A stretch of 64,000 nucleotides of DNA from Salvia splendens (GCF_004379255.2 NC_056040.1:1468257-1532256); one strand, 5' to 3'. Counted from the first letter of the stretch, positions 27,019 through 39,200 are shown. Notes: generated by a model not told the origin, from the letters alone. Numbers and translations are program-made.

Positions 27019-27096
27019 ATGCGGTGGTATAGTCTGTCGATTGATGTTTTCCAGAAAGTCATCTCTTTGAACTTGTATTGCCGTGTGATTCTATAA
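27019..27096 (+). CDS. Upstream ORF of 25 codons in the SAC51-like leader
   Basis: ATG at 27019 opens a 25-residue frame (MRWYSLSIDVFQKVISLN...) ending TAA at 27096. It is the first uATG after the inferred leader intron and contains an overlapping shorter uORF from 27044. Whether the peptide is conserved is unknown to me; its main role would be to reduce ribosome flow to downstream starts. Confidence 0.45.
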   Translation: MRWYSLSIDVFQKVISLNLYCRVIL

Positions 27097-27176
27097 AGCC
27101 TTCGTTTCGTTCCACCAAACATCTTTGTTATCTCTCTTTCTTTCCCACATTCATCCTAGCATAGTCTCTTATTGCC

Positions 27177-27230
27177 ATGGGATCCACTTGCTTCGTCGTT
27201 ATCCCTTGCTACGTACACTGGATTAGCTGA
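27177..27230 (+). CDS. Upstream ORF of 17 codons in the SAC51-like leader
   Basis: ATG at 27177 in the good context GCCATGGG, encoding MGSTCFVVIPCYVHWIS and stopping at 27230. It precedes the conserved uORF by about 220 nt, leaving room for re-initiation. Confidence 0.45.
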   Translation: MGSTCFVVIPCYVHWIS

Positions 27231-27449
27231 TCTTTCTTCTCTCGTCCCACCTCTATACTGTTATAAATCTCTCTTGCCATCTGAACTGTTTCTTTCGACT
27301 AAGTTTAGTGATTTTAGTCATTTCCCTTTGTCATTTCCTTGTGTGGTGCAAGTTCTCGAGATAAGGAATTCGAATCGTTGGATTGGTAGTCACTCTCTTC
27401 CGCGACAGTTTTCTGTGAATTTGAGTTTTTAAGTTTTGGGGAAGTAGTT

Positions 27450-27692
27450 ATGGTAAGCCAAGCAGCTAGTCAGACAAGATTTCGAGCATTGAAACACGAG
27501 AGTGGAATTGACGGGAGTGCGACCATTATAGTTAGAGTAATAGCATGCTTTCAACCTCTTCAAGATTGTCAGGTTAGTACGCAAAATTTTGCGACCATAA
27601 CTCTCTGTGTGCTTTTCCAAAAACGCTAACTAGCTTCCTCATGTGCATTTCAGGCCGAATATTTCAGACATCTACTTAAACCTGTCACGTAG
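27450..27692 (+). CDS. Conserved peptide uORF of the SAC51 family (53 aa, intron-split)
   Basis: Exons 27450-27572 and 27654-27692 encode 53 residues beginning MVSQAASQTRFRALKHESG, with a core GSATIIVRVIACFQPLQDCQ and ending AEYFRHLLKPVT. The intron is phase 0 with GT..AG borders, directly after the Gln codon. From memory this is the conserved uORF of Arabidopsis SAC51 and its paralogues, whose translation represses the main ORF and is relieved by thermospermine; a nonsense mutation in it suppresses the acaulis5 dwarf. Strong conservation of residues in a leader with otherwise no coding constraint is the evidence. It ends 198 nt before the main ATG. Confidence 0.95.
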
Positions 27693-27890
27693 ATTCGTTT
27701 CTTTTCCACGCATTCAAGTTAAGCTGGATTTTGTTTTATATATTTCTATTTTAGCTCGAAGATTCAACAAGAAATCAGTTAATTCTTAGGTATGTTTTAT
27801 CTACCCTCTCTTCATAACTCGGATTTCTTCGTTTTCAGTGATCTCATCGCTCACTTCTGCTCGTTTCTATCAGGCTATTGGTGTGCTTAA

Positions 27891-28910
27891 ATGGAAAGGC
27901 ATTTCGGGTCCGGGTATGATCAGCATCTACTGTCATCTACACTGAATCTGTCGGGATTTCCCTTCACGAACGGCTATCTGAATGCCGAGCCAGCTCATAG
28001 GTACCCTTACCCCGTCGAAGATTCCACATTGAGAAATCTTCCTCCCGTACCTGGCTCGGGTTTCCAACAGTCGAAGGCAAGTGAACCAAATCGGTTGCAG
28101 AATTGGTTTTACCATAAGCAACAATTCCACCAAGCCTTCGTTCCTGCATCCGGACAGAAGTTCCCTTTGGGCCTATCTGATGTCGAACGCCTCAGAACCG
28201 CTACCATGCCCGGTCAAAAGAGGTTTCTCGTATTCGATCAATCCGGTGATAAAACCACTCTCTTATACAGCTCTGGGGTCAACGCTCCTGTTCAGTTTGG
28301 AGCTTGTCAGCCGCCAAATACCCCATCCGCCTACAATTTGGGTGTCGAGCCGAGGGATTTGAAAGACGAGAGTTTCGAAGAAAACTCTAAAGATGTCACG
28401 GAAGGCGAAATGCGTGAAGACACAGAAGAACTGGATGCCCTCCTCTGCTCCGATTACGACAGCGATTTCTCCGAGGATGAGGAGACAAGCACCGGACATT
28501 CCCCTAGCACCATGACTGACAACGGTGCACCAAAACTGGCAGAGGAAACCGGTGAAGAAGTCGATAGCTTTTCCATACCATTGAAAAGGCGAAAGCTTTT
28601 GGATGGAAACGACGACATCCCATCAAGCAGGTACGACACAAGCTCTCTGAAAACCTTTGCCTACTCCGAACAAGTAGAGAGTGATGCTGAGTCGAGCTGT
28701 GGTAGTCGTAAGGAGGCATCATATCTCCGGTCAGCCTGCAAAAGGTCGAGGAGAGACGAAATACTCGACACTGTGAGCATTCTGCAGAGCATAATCCCTT
28801 ACTCAAACGGGAAAGATGCAATCTTTGTGATTGATCAAGCAATCCATTACTTGAGATCGTTGAAGGCGAAAGCCAAGGCCTTGGGGCTCGAATCGCTCGA
28901 CGCCCTATGA
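27891..28910 (+). CDS. SAC51: SAC51-like bHLH transcription regulator
   Basis: Predicted nuclear atypical bHLH of the SAC51/SACL group (bHLH143/145 type), 339 residues in one exon. The family acts in thermospermine-dependent control of xylem differentiation and stem growth. Visible: a conserved N-terminal motif RFLVFDQSGDKTTLLYSSG (~111-129), an acidic cluster with LDALLCSDYDSDFSEDEE (~181-198), a basic stretch PLKRRKLL (~230-237) that could act in nuclear import, and a C-terminal helix-loop-helix (~280-326: SACKRSRRDEILDTVSILQS, then IIPYSNGKDA and FVIDQAIHYLRSL). The basic region lacks the usual His-Glu-Arg DNA contacts, as is typical of this group, so it probably works through dimerization. 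Length matches the family. Translation is presumably controlled by the upstream peptide. Confidence 0.94.
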   Translation: MERHFGSGYDQHLLSSTLNLSGFPFTNGYLNAEPAHRYPYPVEDSTLRNLPPVPGSGFQQSKASEPNRLQNWFYHKQQFHQAFVPASGQKFPLGLSDVERLRTATMPGQKRFLVFDQSGDKTTLLYSSGVNAPVQFGACQPPNTPSAYNLGVEPRDLKDESFEENSKDVTEGEMREDTEELDALLCSDYDSDFSEDEETSTGHSPSTMTDNGAPKLAEETGEEVDSFSIPLKRRKLLDGNDDIPSSRYDTSSLKTFAYSEQVESDAESSCGSRKEASYLRSACKRSRRDEILDTVSILQSIIPYSNGKDAIFVIDQAIHYLRSLKAKAKALGLESLDAL

Positions 28911-29519
28911 ACTTCGCCTACTGTCCGTTCCTCGAAAATAACAGGTAGTCGTAGTAGAGACTTCCGTTGTCTATAAACTAGTCGTTTCTAGCAAAGGTAG
29001 CCGTAGAGCTTGTGTGAAAAATCGAGTCTTGAAAGGCGCAGCGTGTGAAAAATCGCGTCTTGGACTCTTGAAAGACGATCATCTTTGAAGTCTTCTCCGA
29101 TATGATTGATTTGGAAAAAGCAGCAGCAGCAGCCATGTTTTCTTGATGGTTTCTTGATGTATCCGAGCCTCCCTTTCCTCCTTCGGCTGTTCACGGCCTT
29201 GGGGTGGAGTCGAGTCGAGCTGAAATTCTGTATCGCGTGTTCGTGGTCTTCGTTCGTGGCCGAAAATGTAACTCGCTCTTTCTCTCTGTGTGTCTACTAT
29301 TGTTCAGTTGTGTGAGGATATTTTTGTTGCATTTGTTGGGATGTAAATGTGAAGTTTGTGTTGTTTTTATTCGGGTGTTGTAATGCAGCGTGCTTGTGTT
29401 TGTATTTGTCTTTGTCTGAAACAATGAGATGTCTATTTTCTAATTTTAAAATCATTTGTTTTTTTGTTTCTTGTTTCTTGTTTCGTTTGTTTGTCTGGTT
29501 GTGCAAAGTCAAAGATGAA

Positions 29520-30830
29520 GGATGTTTGATTGCTAGGGTTCAATTTAAAGTATTCGTAATCTGAATGATTGTATTGAATCAAATCGAAATGTTCATTCTC
29601 CATTTATAATATTCCACTCACATTTTTTTTCTCATGTTTTACCTCCAATATAGTAGTAGGAATTAAGATTGAATCAGTTTATTTTTCTTCGAAATTTGAA
29701 CTTTTGGTTTGGTAATGATTGAAACTGAAAAATTCAAATTATAGTTGATAAATATTTTATTCTATATTTGTAAGTTAATTTATTTACACATAACAATAAA
29801 AACAATCATTTCAGATGTCTTGGATTTTCCGACTCAAATTTAATTATAAATATTTTGTATTTTCGAATTTGGGTTAGGATTTCGGATCGATTCAAATTCA
29901 TATTTTCTCAAAATTGAATTTAGCAGATATCTTTATCTGAAATCTGAATACTCCGCCAAAATTGTGAGTGAGATAGAAAAAGAGACAAATAATGAGTTTT
30001 TTAAACAAAATTAATAATATGTGGACAACACATTTTCTTGTGCTATTCTGTATTTCTTGTGGTGGCTTTTATTTTTCTTGCGTTTAATGATATAAATCCA
30101 AGTAAACAACTATGCCATGGCGATTGAAATTTAGAAGGAACTCCATTAAATCATTAAATGGGTTATATAGATTATATGCAGAGTTATTATTGTATCCGTG
30201 TATATCAATTGCAGATTGTTGAAGTCTTCCGTTCTTGTCTATTACTCCATTAGTTGATAGCAACGGTCGCTTCATCGCCTCTGACTCAATGAGTTTCGTT
30301 TTCTAAATCCGTCATTTACGTGACTTGTGTTGGGACTATACAACCCCGACTAACATATTCCTCCCTCATGGATTACAATATCCATACTAATGGCCATATA
30401 CCGGCCGGACCACCACATCTCATCGCACGTGTTGCCCACACTCCCAACAAAACCTAGCCGGAATTTAGAACTGGTGGCGGTAACAACAAGATCCAAATGC
30501 TACCCTGCATCACAGAGGGCCAGGGGAGTTTACCCTCTCTCACAGCCCTCATCAACATATTGCTTCTCGGCCAAACCATCCACCACCAGGAAAATTAACA
30601 TGATGTGTCTCCCTGAAACCGTCCAACGCACACAGAAACGGCCTCCCCTGGAGAAGGTGAAGTTCCGGTCAGCCACGTGCTACCCATAACGGACAGAGAT
30701 ATCTGCCATATTGCAGAAAAGGAAAGAGCAGAGGAAAAGGGAGGATGTGGAGATTAGTTTAGGGCAGGGTTGGAGAATGAAAGAGTGGTGGCTAATGCAT
30801 CCAACTCAGTTACCCAACTCGTCAACTGCA
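29520..30830. other. Intergenic DNA between the SAC51-like and ArfGAP 3' ends
   Basis: AT-rich to about 30290, then an abrupt GC-richer patch from about 30300 to 30900 with no recognised domain. The patch contains GTGTTGGGACTATACAACCC and CATATACCGGCCGGACCACC; it may be a decayed transposable element, but no TIR, LTR or target duplication was found. A minus-strand frame of 81 codons (30822-31067) is unrecognised and lies where the ArfGAP 3' UTR would end. Confidence 0.5.
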
Positions 30831-31938
30831 GATTCGGGCCAGGCTGCAGTGGGGATGGGCAGGTAACGAGGGTGTGCATTGCTTTTCTAGGCGGGCAGGA
30901 TAGCTGGGAGGAGGAGAAGAAATTATAGAAGTACCAGAAGTGGGAAGCAATTCTAAATCATCAAGGAACAAGTTGATAACATTCCACTTCCCACTAAAAT
31001 CCCCACTCTCTTCTTCACAGAGAGATTCATTTTCCCCTTGAAAAAACTGCAACTTCTCCAAATACATTCAGTAACCATTATACTAAAGAATGCGCTTGTC
31101 TCTATATTTTCAAATTTCAACAGATCCAGACCACAGATAAAATTACTAGAACAATGTGTGCAATTAAGAATGAATCATACCTAAATTAGAGCAACAGATA
31201 GAAATAAGAACTGAACAGTTTCTAACAGGGGATCTCAGAGCTCTAACCATATTTTGGCTTTGTCAAAAACAGTTACACAATCAAACTCTATATGTACACC
31301 TAATTTAAGAAGACACCAAGAGCTCATCGGTGTCTGCAATTTCAAGCAAATTACAAATCTAAAAGCCATAGAGTTAGATGTGAACGCAGTAACGAAGAGA
31401 GCCAGCCAATCGATAAAAGTGTACCAACTTACCTAGCAATTCAACTTATGGACCATCTAATGTACTTATCAGAGAACAATCTACTGGAACACCAAAAAAC
31501 TCAGCTATATAATTCCAGATCCAACAGAAAGGAAAAGCTCCTTACCACTAGTCATTCAAACAAATAAAAAATTCACAAAAAGAGAGCCCATCAACGCATC
31601 AAAAGGGCAAAAGGTAGGCCAATAACCTAAGCTTATAACAAGCAGCTCAATATTGAGAAATAAGCAAGATGTATAGAATTCAATGTAGCTAGTGTAAATC
31701 ATTATAAGTACAGACCCAACTATCATAAATGCAGTCTAAAATAAATCTTAGAATTGGAAAATTTTTGTCCTTGTAACACAAATAAGTGATCCGTACAGTA
31801 TCTTGGGCACTGCAGGTACACTACAGGAAGTTTTACAATTATAGACCACTTTCATCCACAAACCCACCACAGATGGTTTATAGTGAATAATATGAAAAAT
31901 CAAACAAACGGGGAGGAGGGGAATGAGATATTCTTACC

Positions 31939-34073
31939 TCATATAAACCCACCCTCGGACCAGTTGCTGTCCGACTTCCCATTATAACCCCCTGTCTTCT
32001 TATCGGGCGCAGGCGCACTCTGATAAAAATCATCAAATCCATCATCTTTTCCGTCGTCCCCCCAGCCGGCCCAGCTATCTCCATTCTGGAAGGTCGTCCC
32101 CTTTGGTGACTCCTCTTTCTTGCTGTCTTTGGCATCCCAATCATCCCATGAACCAGAGCTAACTTTGTTAAACTGTTGACTTGATGATGATTGCACTCCA
32201 ACTGAAGAATTGTATCCCTTAGCCCCCTGTCCAAAATCCTGATGATAACCATTGTTTTCGGTATCATTCCGAGGCCAGCCAGAACCAGAACCAGAGCCAA
32301 AGCCCGAGCCCGAGCCTTCTTTTGTATACTCCTCAACCTTCTGGGAGGCCAGAGCCATCACCCCTTTAAACACCCCCCATGTTTTCTGCCCTATCTCCGA
32401 TGTCTTTGCGGTAACAACATTGACAGTTTCATTCACCTTGTGATCATAACCCCCATCTCTTACCTGTTAAACAGAGATCAATAATTTAATATACAACTCA
32501 CTAACCTTTAACCTTGTCTTTACATAATCAGCTTTGGCAAAAGGTAAATATATCTCAAACATCCTATTTCTGGTGCATTATTTTTCAATTATAGTACTAT
32601 TCAAATGAAACTATAACTGTAGTTAAGCTTCTCTACAAATGCACACAATCAAAAGCTACATATTCCTCTAGCCCAAATGCACATCTAATGAGTCATATAC
32701 ACAAGTAAAAGCTACATATTCAATCAAAATACATACTCCATAAAACAAAAAGGGTCAATTGCATGTAAAATCACGAAGAATATACAGTTAGTACATCACT
32801 ATTCATCAACATCACCAAAAGTTTAACGTCGTTTCCTTAGGTTCTTAGGCTCAAAACAACGTTGTTTCACATCAGCACATGAATACACATTTACATCATT
32901 ATTCATCAACATCACCAAAAGTTTACAGGTATGCACCAATTTATTATCGCATTTGCACCAATAAATACACAATTGAGAATTTTTAAATCTTCTTAGTTTG
33001 TCATTCCTCTAGCTCAAACGCACATCGAATTAGCCAAACAAACAAATAAAAGTTACATATTCAATCAAAATCAGTACTATAAAGCAAAAAAAGAACTACC
33101 TTGGAAGAGATCTCCTTAGTTCCAGCTTGCACAACATTCGCGGCTGACTGCGCTGCCGATGCAGCCACCATTGACAACATACCAAATCCCTGCATATGCA
33201 AAAACACATCCATCTTCACAATCACATCCACACCACAACTAGAACAAAATACACAATCAGCAAAACTGCTCATAACCAAACCTGAGAAACAACCGAAAGC
33301 ACATCCCCATCGCTGCCGTTGTTCCTCACAGGCGCCGGCGACGGAGTGGATCCAAATCCCACATACTTCCCACCTTGCGAGGGCGGGAGCCCCTCCGGCC
33401 TCGACTGATTCTCCGAAATCTTCCTCGCAAAGAAATCCCCCTTATTCGCCGCAGACGCCTCCAGCTCTGCCCGCGAATACATATTCTCCGACGACTTCGA
33501 CCGCGACGGCGTGCTGCCGCCGCTCCCCCCGCTCCTGAAATCCCCAACCGTGTTATTCCTCCTGATATTATTACTATTCCCTCCGTCATCGAAGCTATCC
33601 CAATTATCCCACCCGGAATTGCCATTCCCATTGCCTCCGCTCAAAGGGGGCTTACTACTACTGCGACCGTTCCGATTCGAATCGAGCGATTCCTTCACAA
33701 TTGGGGGATCGCACCAGGGCTTGCCCTCGGCTAGGGCTTGGATCCGATCGCGGTAGACGGCGGCGGCCTTGGTGTTGTACTTGGCGACGATGTCGGTCTC
33801 CTTGGGGATCCCGTACTGCGAGGCGAAGCTGTTGAATTTGTCGTTGCCGCCGAGCTCCATCTTCTTGAGCTGGATCTCGGACCAGGAGTCCATGGTGACG
33901 GATCGGACGAAGGAGATGTGGACGCCGAGGCCACGGTGCTTGCCGGAGCACTCGAGGCACATGAAGATGCCGTAGGAGACCGACGCCCATTGGGGGTTCT
34001 TCTGGGAGCAATCGACGCAGATCTTGTTGCCGGATTGCGATTGGAGCTCCCGGAGCCGCCGTGACGCCGCCAT
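31939..34073 (-). CDS. AGD7: ADP-ribosylation factor GTPase-activating protein (AGD6/AGD7 type)
   Basis: Stimulates GTP hydrolysis by ARF1 at the Golgi, controlling COPI vesicle formation. Exons 33282-34073, 33100-33189 and 31939-32463 are all phase 0 and give 468 residues. The ArfGAP zinc finger is complete: Cys19, Cys22, Cys39, Cys42 ([17 protein letters not shown], then [14 protein letters not shown]), with the catalytic Arg47. Residues ~160-260 are Gly/Asn/Ser-rich linker. The second exon encodes [20 protein letters not shown], and the third an amphipathic stretch ([19 protein letters not shown]) used for membrane binding in this class, then Gly-Ser repeats and Trp-Asp motifs ([18 protein letters not shown]). 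Length fits AGD6/AGD7, which I cannot tell apart here. A consensus splice donor follows the stop by one base, suggesting a 3' UTR intron. Confidence 0.94.
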
Positions 34074-34769
34074 ACAATGTCGGATCGGTCTCGGATCCGG
34101 ATTGGAGGTGTGGGTGCGCGCGGTTTGACGATGCGGATTGAATTACGGAAAATTGAATCGGTGATTGTTGATGCCACCTCACGCAATCGAGAACGTGATC
34201 GAGATCGCGAGAGAGAGAAAAAAAATCGGATCTAAGCAATTTTCTCAAAGCAATTGAAGGGAAAATGGCGGATGCAAATGGGGAGAGAGAGCTGACAGGA
34301 AATGGGCTGGAAATGAAAAATAATATAAATATGGTAATTAGAAATTTGTGTTATTTATCTGACTGAACTACAAAATTGGCCTCACTATTTATAAATCATA
34401 TCAAACTAAAATAAAAATATAAATCATTCTTATGATAACTATTGATAATTATTTTAATTTATCATTCTAATTAAATTTACAATATTTATGGATTAAATGA
34501 AAATAATATTTTAATATAAAATAAACATAATACATAGTAATAAAAATGAGAAAGACTAAAACATCCTTAGAATTACATTTAGGTTAAAAGTGAGAAGAAA
34601 ATGGTATAAAAGACTCAAAATAGTGATAAAGGGTCTGAAATGATATTATACCCATACGTAGAGGCTTACAACGCATTTTTTTAAACATGGATACCTCTAG
34701 CGTTCGACTTGTCATACATAGGGGCCAATTTGATAGTTCACTCTATTTATTTAACAAATAGTGATATTA

Positions 34770-35548
34770 GAGCATTCACAATGGCGCCTAGCGCACCGCC
34801 TAGCCGAGCGCCGGCGCTAGGCGAACCATTGCAAAAGCCGAAAACCGCCGAGCGGTTTTTTGGAAATGAATTTCGCCTAGCGCTAGGCGGTCAAAAATGG
34901 CGCCGAGCGGATCGCCCAGTGCATAGCCCAACGGTTTTTTTTAAAAAAAATTTCGAAACACTATATATACGCGATTTGCACTTCATTTTCATTCGCACCA
35001 CTTGTATTAACGAGTACTCTCTCTATCTTAATTTCTGTACAAGATCAACACCGAAAAATGAGTAACGCGGGTGGTAGTAGTGGAGGTAGTGGGGGGACGC
35101 TGAGGAGTACGAACGTCGAATGGCCGAAGCGCTTGAGGCATATACCAACCGCGGGATAGACCAATGGATGCAAAGCGCCTTGCAGCCGGCGGTACCTCGA
35201 CCTCGGCCAGTTGTCCATCGACTCCAAAAGGATTTAATTGAAGAGTTGTGGGCGCGGAGGATTGCAAGACGTTAGTTTTTATTTAAATTTATGTAATTTT
35301 TTAAAATGTATTTGTTTAAAATTTAAATAAAATTGTTGCATTTTCCCGTATCTGTGGCGTAAATTTAATTCCGTATTTTGTGTGATTGTTCATTATTTGT
35401 TTTATATAATTTTGAGTGATGTGGCTGGGCTATGGTTAGGCTATTTGCTTGTTTTGATGAATGTGGCAGGAGGATTTTTAGTGCTGATGATGTGGCAGGA
35501 GAAGTTTATGGTTGGGTTATGTCTGGGCGAAAACCATTGTGGATGCTC
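34770..35548. mobile_element. PIF/Harbinger deletion derivative with fused transposase ends
   Basis: TIRs GAGCATTCACAATGG / CCATTGTGGATGCTC, with TTA on both sides (34767-34769, 35549-35551); 779 bp. From 35058 it reads as a transposase N-terminus (MSNAGGSSGGSGG, then, after a frameshift, AEEYERRMAEALEAYTN) joined to a C-terminus-like tail (LIEELWARRIARR), with the catalytic core missing. A CTATATATACG TATA box precedes it. The right end matches the element at 16501. Confidence 0.83.
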
Positions 35549-35551
35549 TTA

Positions 35552-38500
35552 CTATTGGTAATAGACATAAAAGGAGATATGGAAATCCATTGGTTTTGAA
35601 AATAAGTAAAATAACTATGATTTTATGGTGGATATCTTTATACGGGTACATTTTTGGCAAAAGCTAGTAGGGTTACATTATTTCTAAAGTTTTCCCCCCT
35701 TTTTTTGGGGTTTAAGAATTTAGTTTTTGGTATATAATCAAAACTAAGGCATATTTTGCTTGATGGCCTAGTTGACCTGACTTATTTCTATCTTTTTAAA
35801 ATTGTAATTTTCATTTATTAACATATTCTGAAAATGAGTATTTTTTATCCATAACAATAACAATGGCCATTGTAATAGCTAATTTCATTTATAACAAGTG
35901 TTATTTTAATAAAATAGGTCATGAATTAAGTTTGAGTCAAATTTAAATTGGGTTAGGACAGATTCGAGTTAGGGGCAAGGTGGTTTTGGTAGAGCCAATG
36001 ATTCGTTTGAGGCTGAGTTTGAGCCGAGAGTTAGTTTCAAGTTTAATTTTTGGATTCATGCTCAATCAATTTTCGTTGATTTTTTGTGCTTTTAATAACG
36101 TTTGATACTTTGATTTATTTCCATCATTTAAGTCATTCTATCATATTAATTTTTGATTGAAAACCTAATAAATAACAATTGATGGAATTTTAGAATTGGA
36201 CTTTGTCTTTTTGAGCTCTTCAATTTTTTATTATTATATACGATGATCCATTGAAAACCCATTTGTAATTGTAAGCCGAAGTGTAGGGTTTGATGATCTA
36301 ATGAAACTTTGGGCTAAATGGATCTCAATCCCAATTAAATTGTGGGCTAATTTGGTTAGGTATCTTAAATGGAGCCCAAGACCAAGCCCAAGCCCAATTA
36401 ATTTGTTTTTGATTCTTGTGTAATGGGCCAAAACTAAATACTGCATGTGAGCATTTCTTTTCATAAGAACAAAAAACAATTACTACTATTTCTATTCTAA
36501 TAGTAATCATAAAGATAAATGATAATTAAAAAAAATTGAAGGTGGTATCAATAATTATAATACGTAATAGTGTATATTTTAATAAGATAATATAAATAAT
36601 AATATCAAATATGCAAGTAAGTAAGAATCAAGAATACAATTATACAAATATGTAAGTCAAGCTATGGAGAAGTAATACTTCTTTCCATTTCAGAATTATT
36701 AATTGGAAATTGATTACCTTCAATATCTGCTGATAATATCCAACAATTTATTGATGCTTTATAAAAAAAATTTACTATCAAATTTCAAATTTTAAAGCAC
36801 AGGAGTAAATTCTGAATAAAATGTCGAAATCTTAAAAAATCAATTATCATAACTAATCATTTTTAATTTTTCCATTCATTATGGTGCATTTTATTTTCAT
36901 TATTTATTTTGGAATTAATCACATTTTAGTAAAATTTTTGGCGCTACCGACGACGTACGGTACATTACTATACAATGACATAAGTCCTAAATCATGATTA
37001 ACATTAAATTTTTCGGAATATTTTTTATTTTACTGTTTGATTATGTATAATAATAGCTTATGTAGCATTGCTACATCAATAAATACATTGTTAAATTCAT
37101 ATGCATGTGTTAATTGTGTTATTTATGTGTTGGATTGATTATGGCCCCCTCGCCCTCTCACATTTACGTTATATCAACCTTTTTCTTTTATTAAAGTTAC
37201 AACTCATATACACTCAATTACTCATGAAGTATAGTAAATACACCTCTAAATATGGTGGTAGCAAGAAAATATCTTATGAATTGAGTTATGAACTCTTATC
37301 GTATCTAGTAGCAGTGAGTCTTGAAATAGGCTAACTCTACCGTTGGCCCATTAAGGCCGGAAACTCCATTAAATTCGGTTTTTGGTAGCTCTGCACCAAA
37401 TCTTTGAAATGGTTGCCGCATCGTTGATGTCTTCTGACAAGGCGACATATCTTTTCTCTACAGAAGTTATGTATTCTGATACGCCATCATTTCGGTTTCA
37501 CCAATTACAAAAAAAAAAAAAGAAAAAAGAAAAAAGAAAAAAGGAAATACTATAACATACTATATGTTAAAAATGAATTAGCATCATGAGGTTAACATCA
37601 TAAAATTTATTTTTGTGATGATGGTTTTATTCGCTTCGACCCTTTTTGCTAGGTTGCATGTTACTCCATGTTCTATGGCTCATTTGATTTAGGATATTTA
37701 AATTTTTTAAATATATGTTAAAACAATTTTCATATTTAGAATAGCCGACAATGAGATTCTTAGCATTCACCATCAAGAAAATTATACGGAACGAAGATGG
37801 AGTGTATTAAAATATAAACAATTTTTATTGCAGAACTACAAACAATTAACTTTTATATATGTACTTGTAATTATCTGTCCTCTTATAATACGCATTATAA
37901 GCAATGTATGTTCATTACAAGTGCATACAATATTGATTACAAGTGTATAAAATGTTCATTGTTAATATTTCTGTAATAAGAATTATTCCTAAAGGTGGGA
38001 TAATATATTCTCTTTTCATAACATTATTTCCTTTATTGAAATTAGCATTAATTTATCAACAAGAGATCCTTCGGCAATCCATCAGTTTACTATTTGCCAA
38101 CGGAAATTTCCAACAGTAATTAATAAGGAAGCATAATCCAACAATAATTCGGTCAATTAAGTCCGTTTTTAATAGTACCTATTTTTATAATACAAGTTTA
38201 TTAAAAATGAAAAATTATCAGAATAATTATTAATTTTAATATTTTCTCAATTTTCTGTTTAATGAAAGAAATTGTGTCTAAGGGCTCAGGAATAGTGAAG
38301 GGAATAGATGGCCAAGCCGATAAGAGATGCATGGTTGGGAGTGTTGTCTCTTAATTAAAAGATGTAGTAAAATGTATTGTGGAGCCCATGAATAGTGAAG
38401 GGAAGAGATGATAAGAGACAAGATTGTAGATCGCCTAACGTGACATTCGAAAAATGATGAGACTGCTCATGAATTTTATCAATTTTTGCAACACACTTAG

Positions 38501-39200
38501 CAAATAATTCAACCACATTATATTAAAACCTCCATTGTTGTGCTACATCGACTTGGAGTTAATCATGTCTTGCCTATATATTTTTGGATAATCCTCCAAC
38601 TTATGATGTTTTTGATGGGATGGGCGACATATTTCAACAAGTTGTAAATTTGAAATTAGTATGCACCAAATCAACAAACCATTACAAATAAAAATTTTGT
38701 ATTTTTTTACATTAGAAAATTGGGGAAAAAATATAAATTCATACTTTTTTTTATTGTTGATATTTAAAGTTGCGAAACATATCATAATCAAAATTAATTC
38801 ATAGTATTTCCTACAGTTTTCACTATTGAAAATATAGTACCAATTGGATGGAATGATGGCAGAGATCTCATCAATGCAATCCACATGAACACGTTCAAAA
38901 GTTTAATTGTCCATACCTTTTGTTATGGCATACCATCTTCAGATTAATTGTAAGAAAATAATTAATTCAATAATGTCAACGCCGACTACATATATATGTT
39001 CATGTGAACAAATTAAATAAAGCTTTCCAAATACATAATTCATATGAATAATTTGATATCACAGATTTAAACAGTGTATATATCCCAGATTTAAATGTAG
39101 ATACATATGTAGAGTGAGTAAATATGGTGAGTAGTGGTTAGAAATAATTTGTCACTCACTTATAATCAATAAATGCTCACACACCCAATTCATACCTATA
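35552..39200. other. Gene-free intergenic DNA upstream of the SDR gene
   Basis: AT-rich, no supported genes. It includes an A-rich tract at 37510-37545 and scattered Stowaway-end-like fragments (for example GGAACGAAGATGGAGTGTAT near 37787) too degraded to bound. The last 100 bp carry a TATATATATGG stretch (about 39226) that may serve as the SDR TATA box. Confidence 0.55.

Larger units (their letters stand above)
25970..27890 (+). promoter_or_regulatory. Long spliced 5' leader of the SAC51-like gene with several uORFs
   Basis: Proposed leader introns: 26102-26970 (donor GTGAGT after GGGCT; acceptor GAAATTTCAG), 27573-27653 (inside the conserved uORF) and 27790-27873 (donor TTAG/GTATGT; acceptor TTTCTATCAG). 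Only the middle one is proved by coding conservation; the other two are inferred from splice-site quality. The mature leader would be roughly 900 nt and hold at least three uORFs starting at 27019, 27177 and 27450. An in-frame TAA sits directly before the main ATG, so the main protein cannot extend upstream. Confidence 0.7.

Noticed and set aside
27172..27432. 86-codon frame in the SAC51-like leader
   Set aside because: It begins with TTG, not ATG; the real ATG nearby (27177) is in another frame and gives only 17 codons.
30822..31067. 81-codon minus-strand frame downstream of the ArfGAP gene
   Set aside because: No recognised domain, no promoter and no splice sites linking it to the ArfGAP exons; kept only as an intergenic note.
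33101..34248. Several 80-196-codon frames over ArfGAP exon 1
   Set aside because: Antisense or out-of-frame shadows of the zinc-finger exon.
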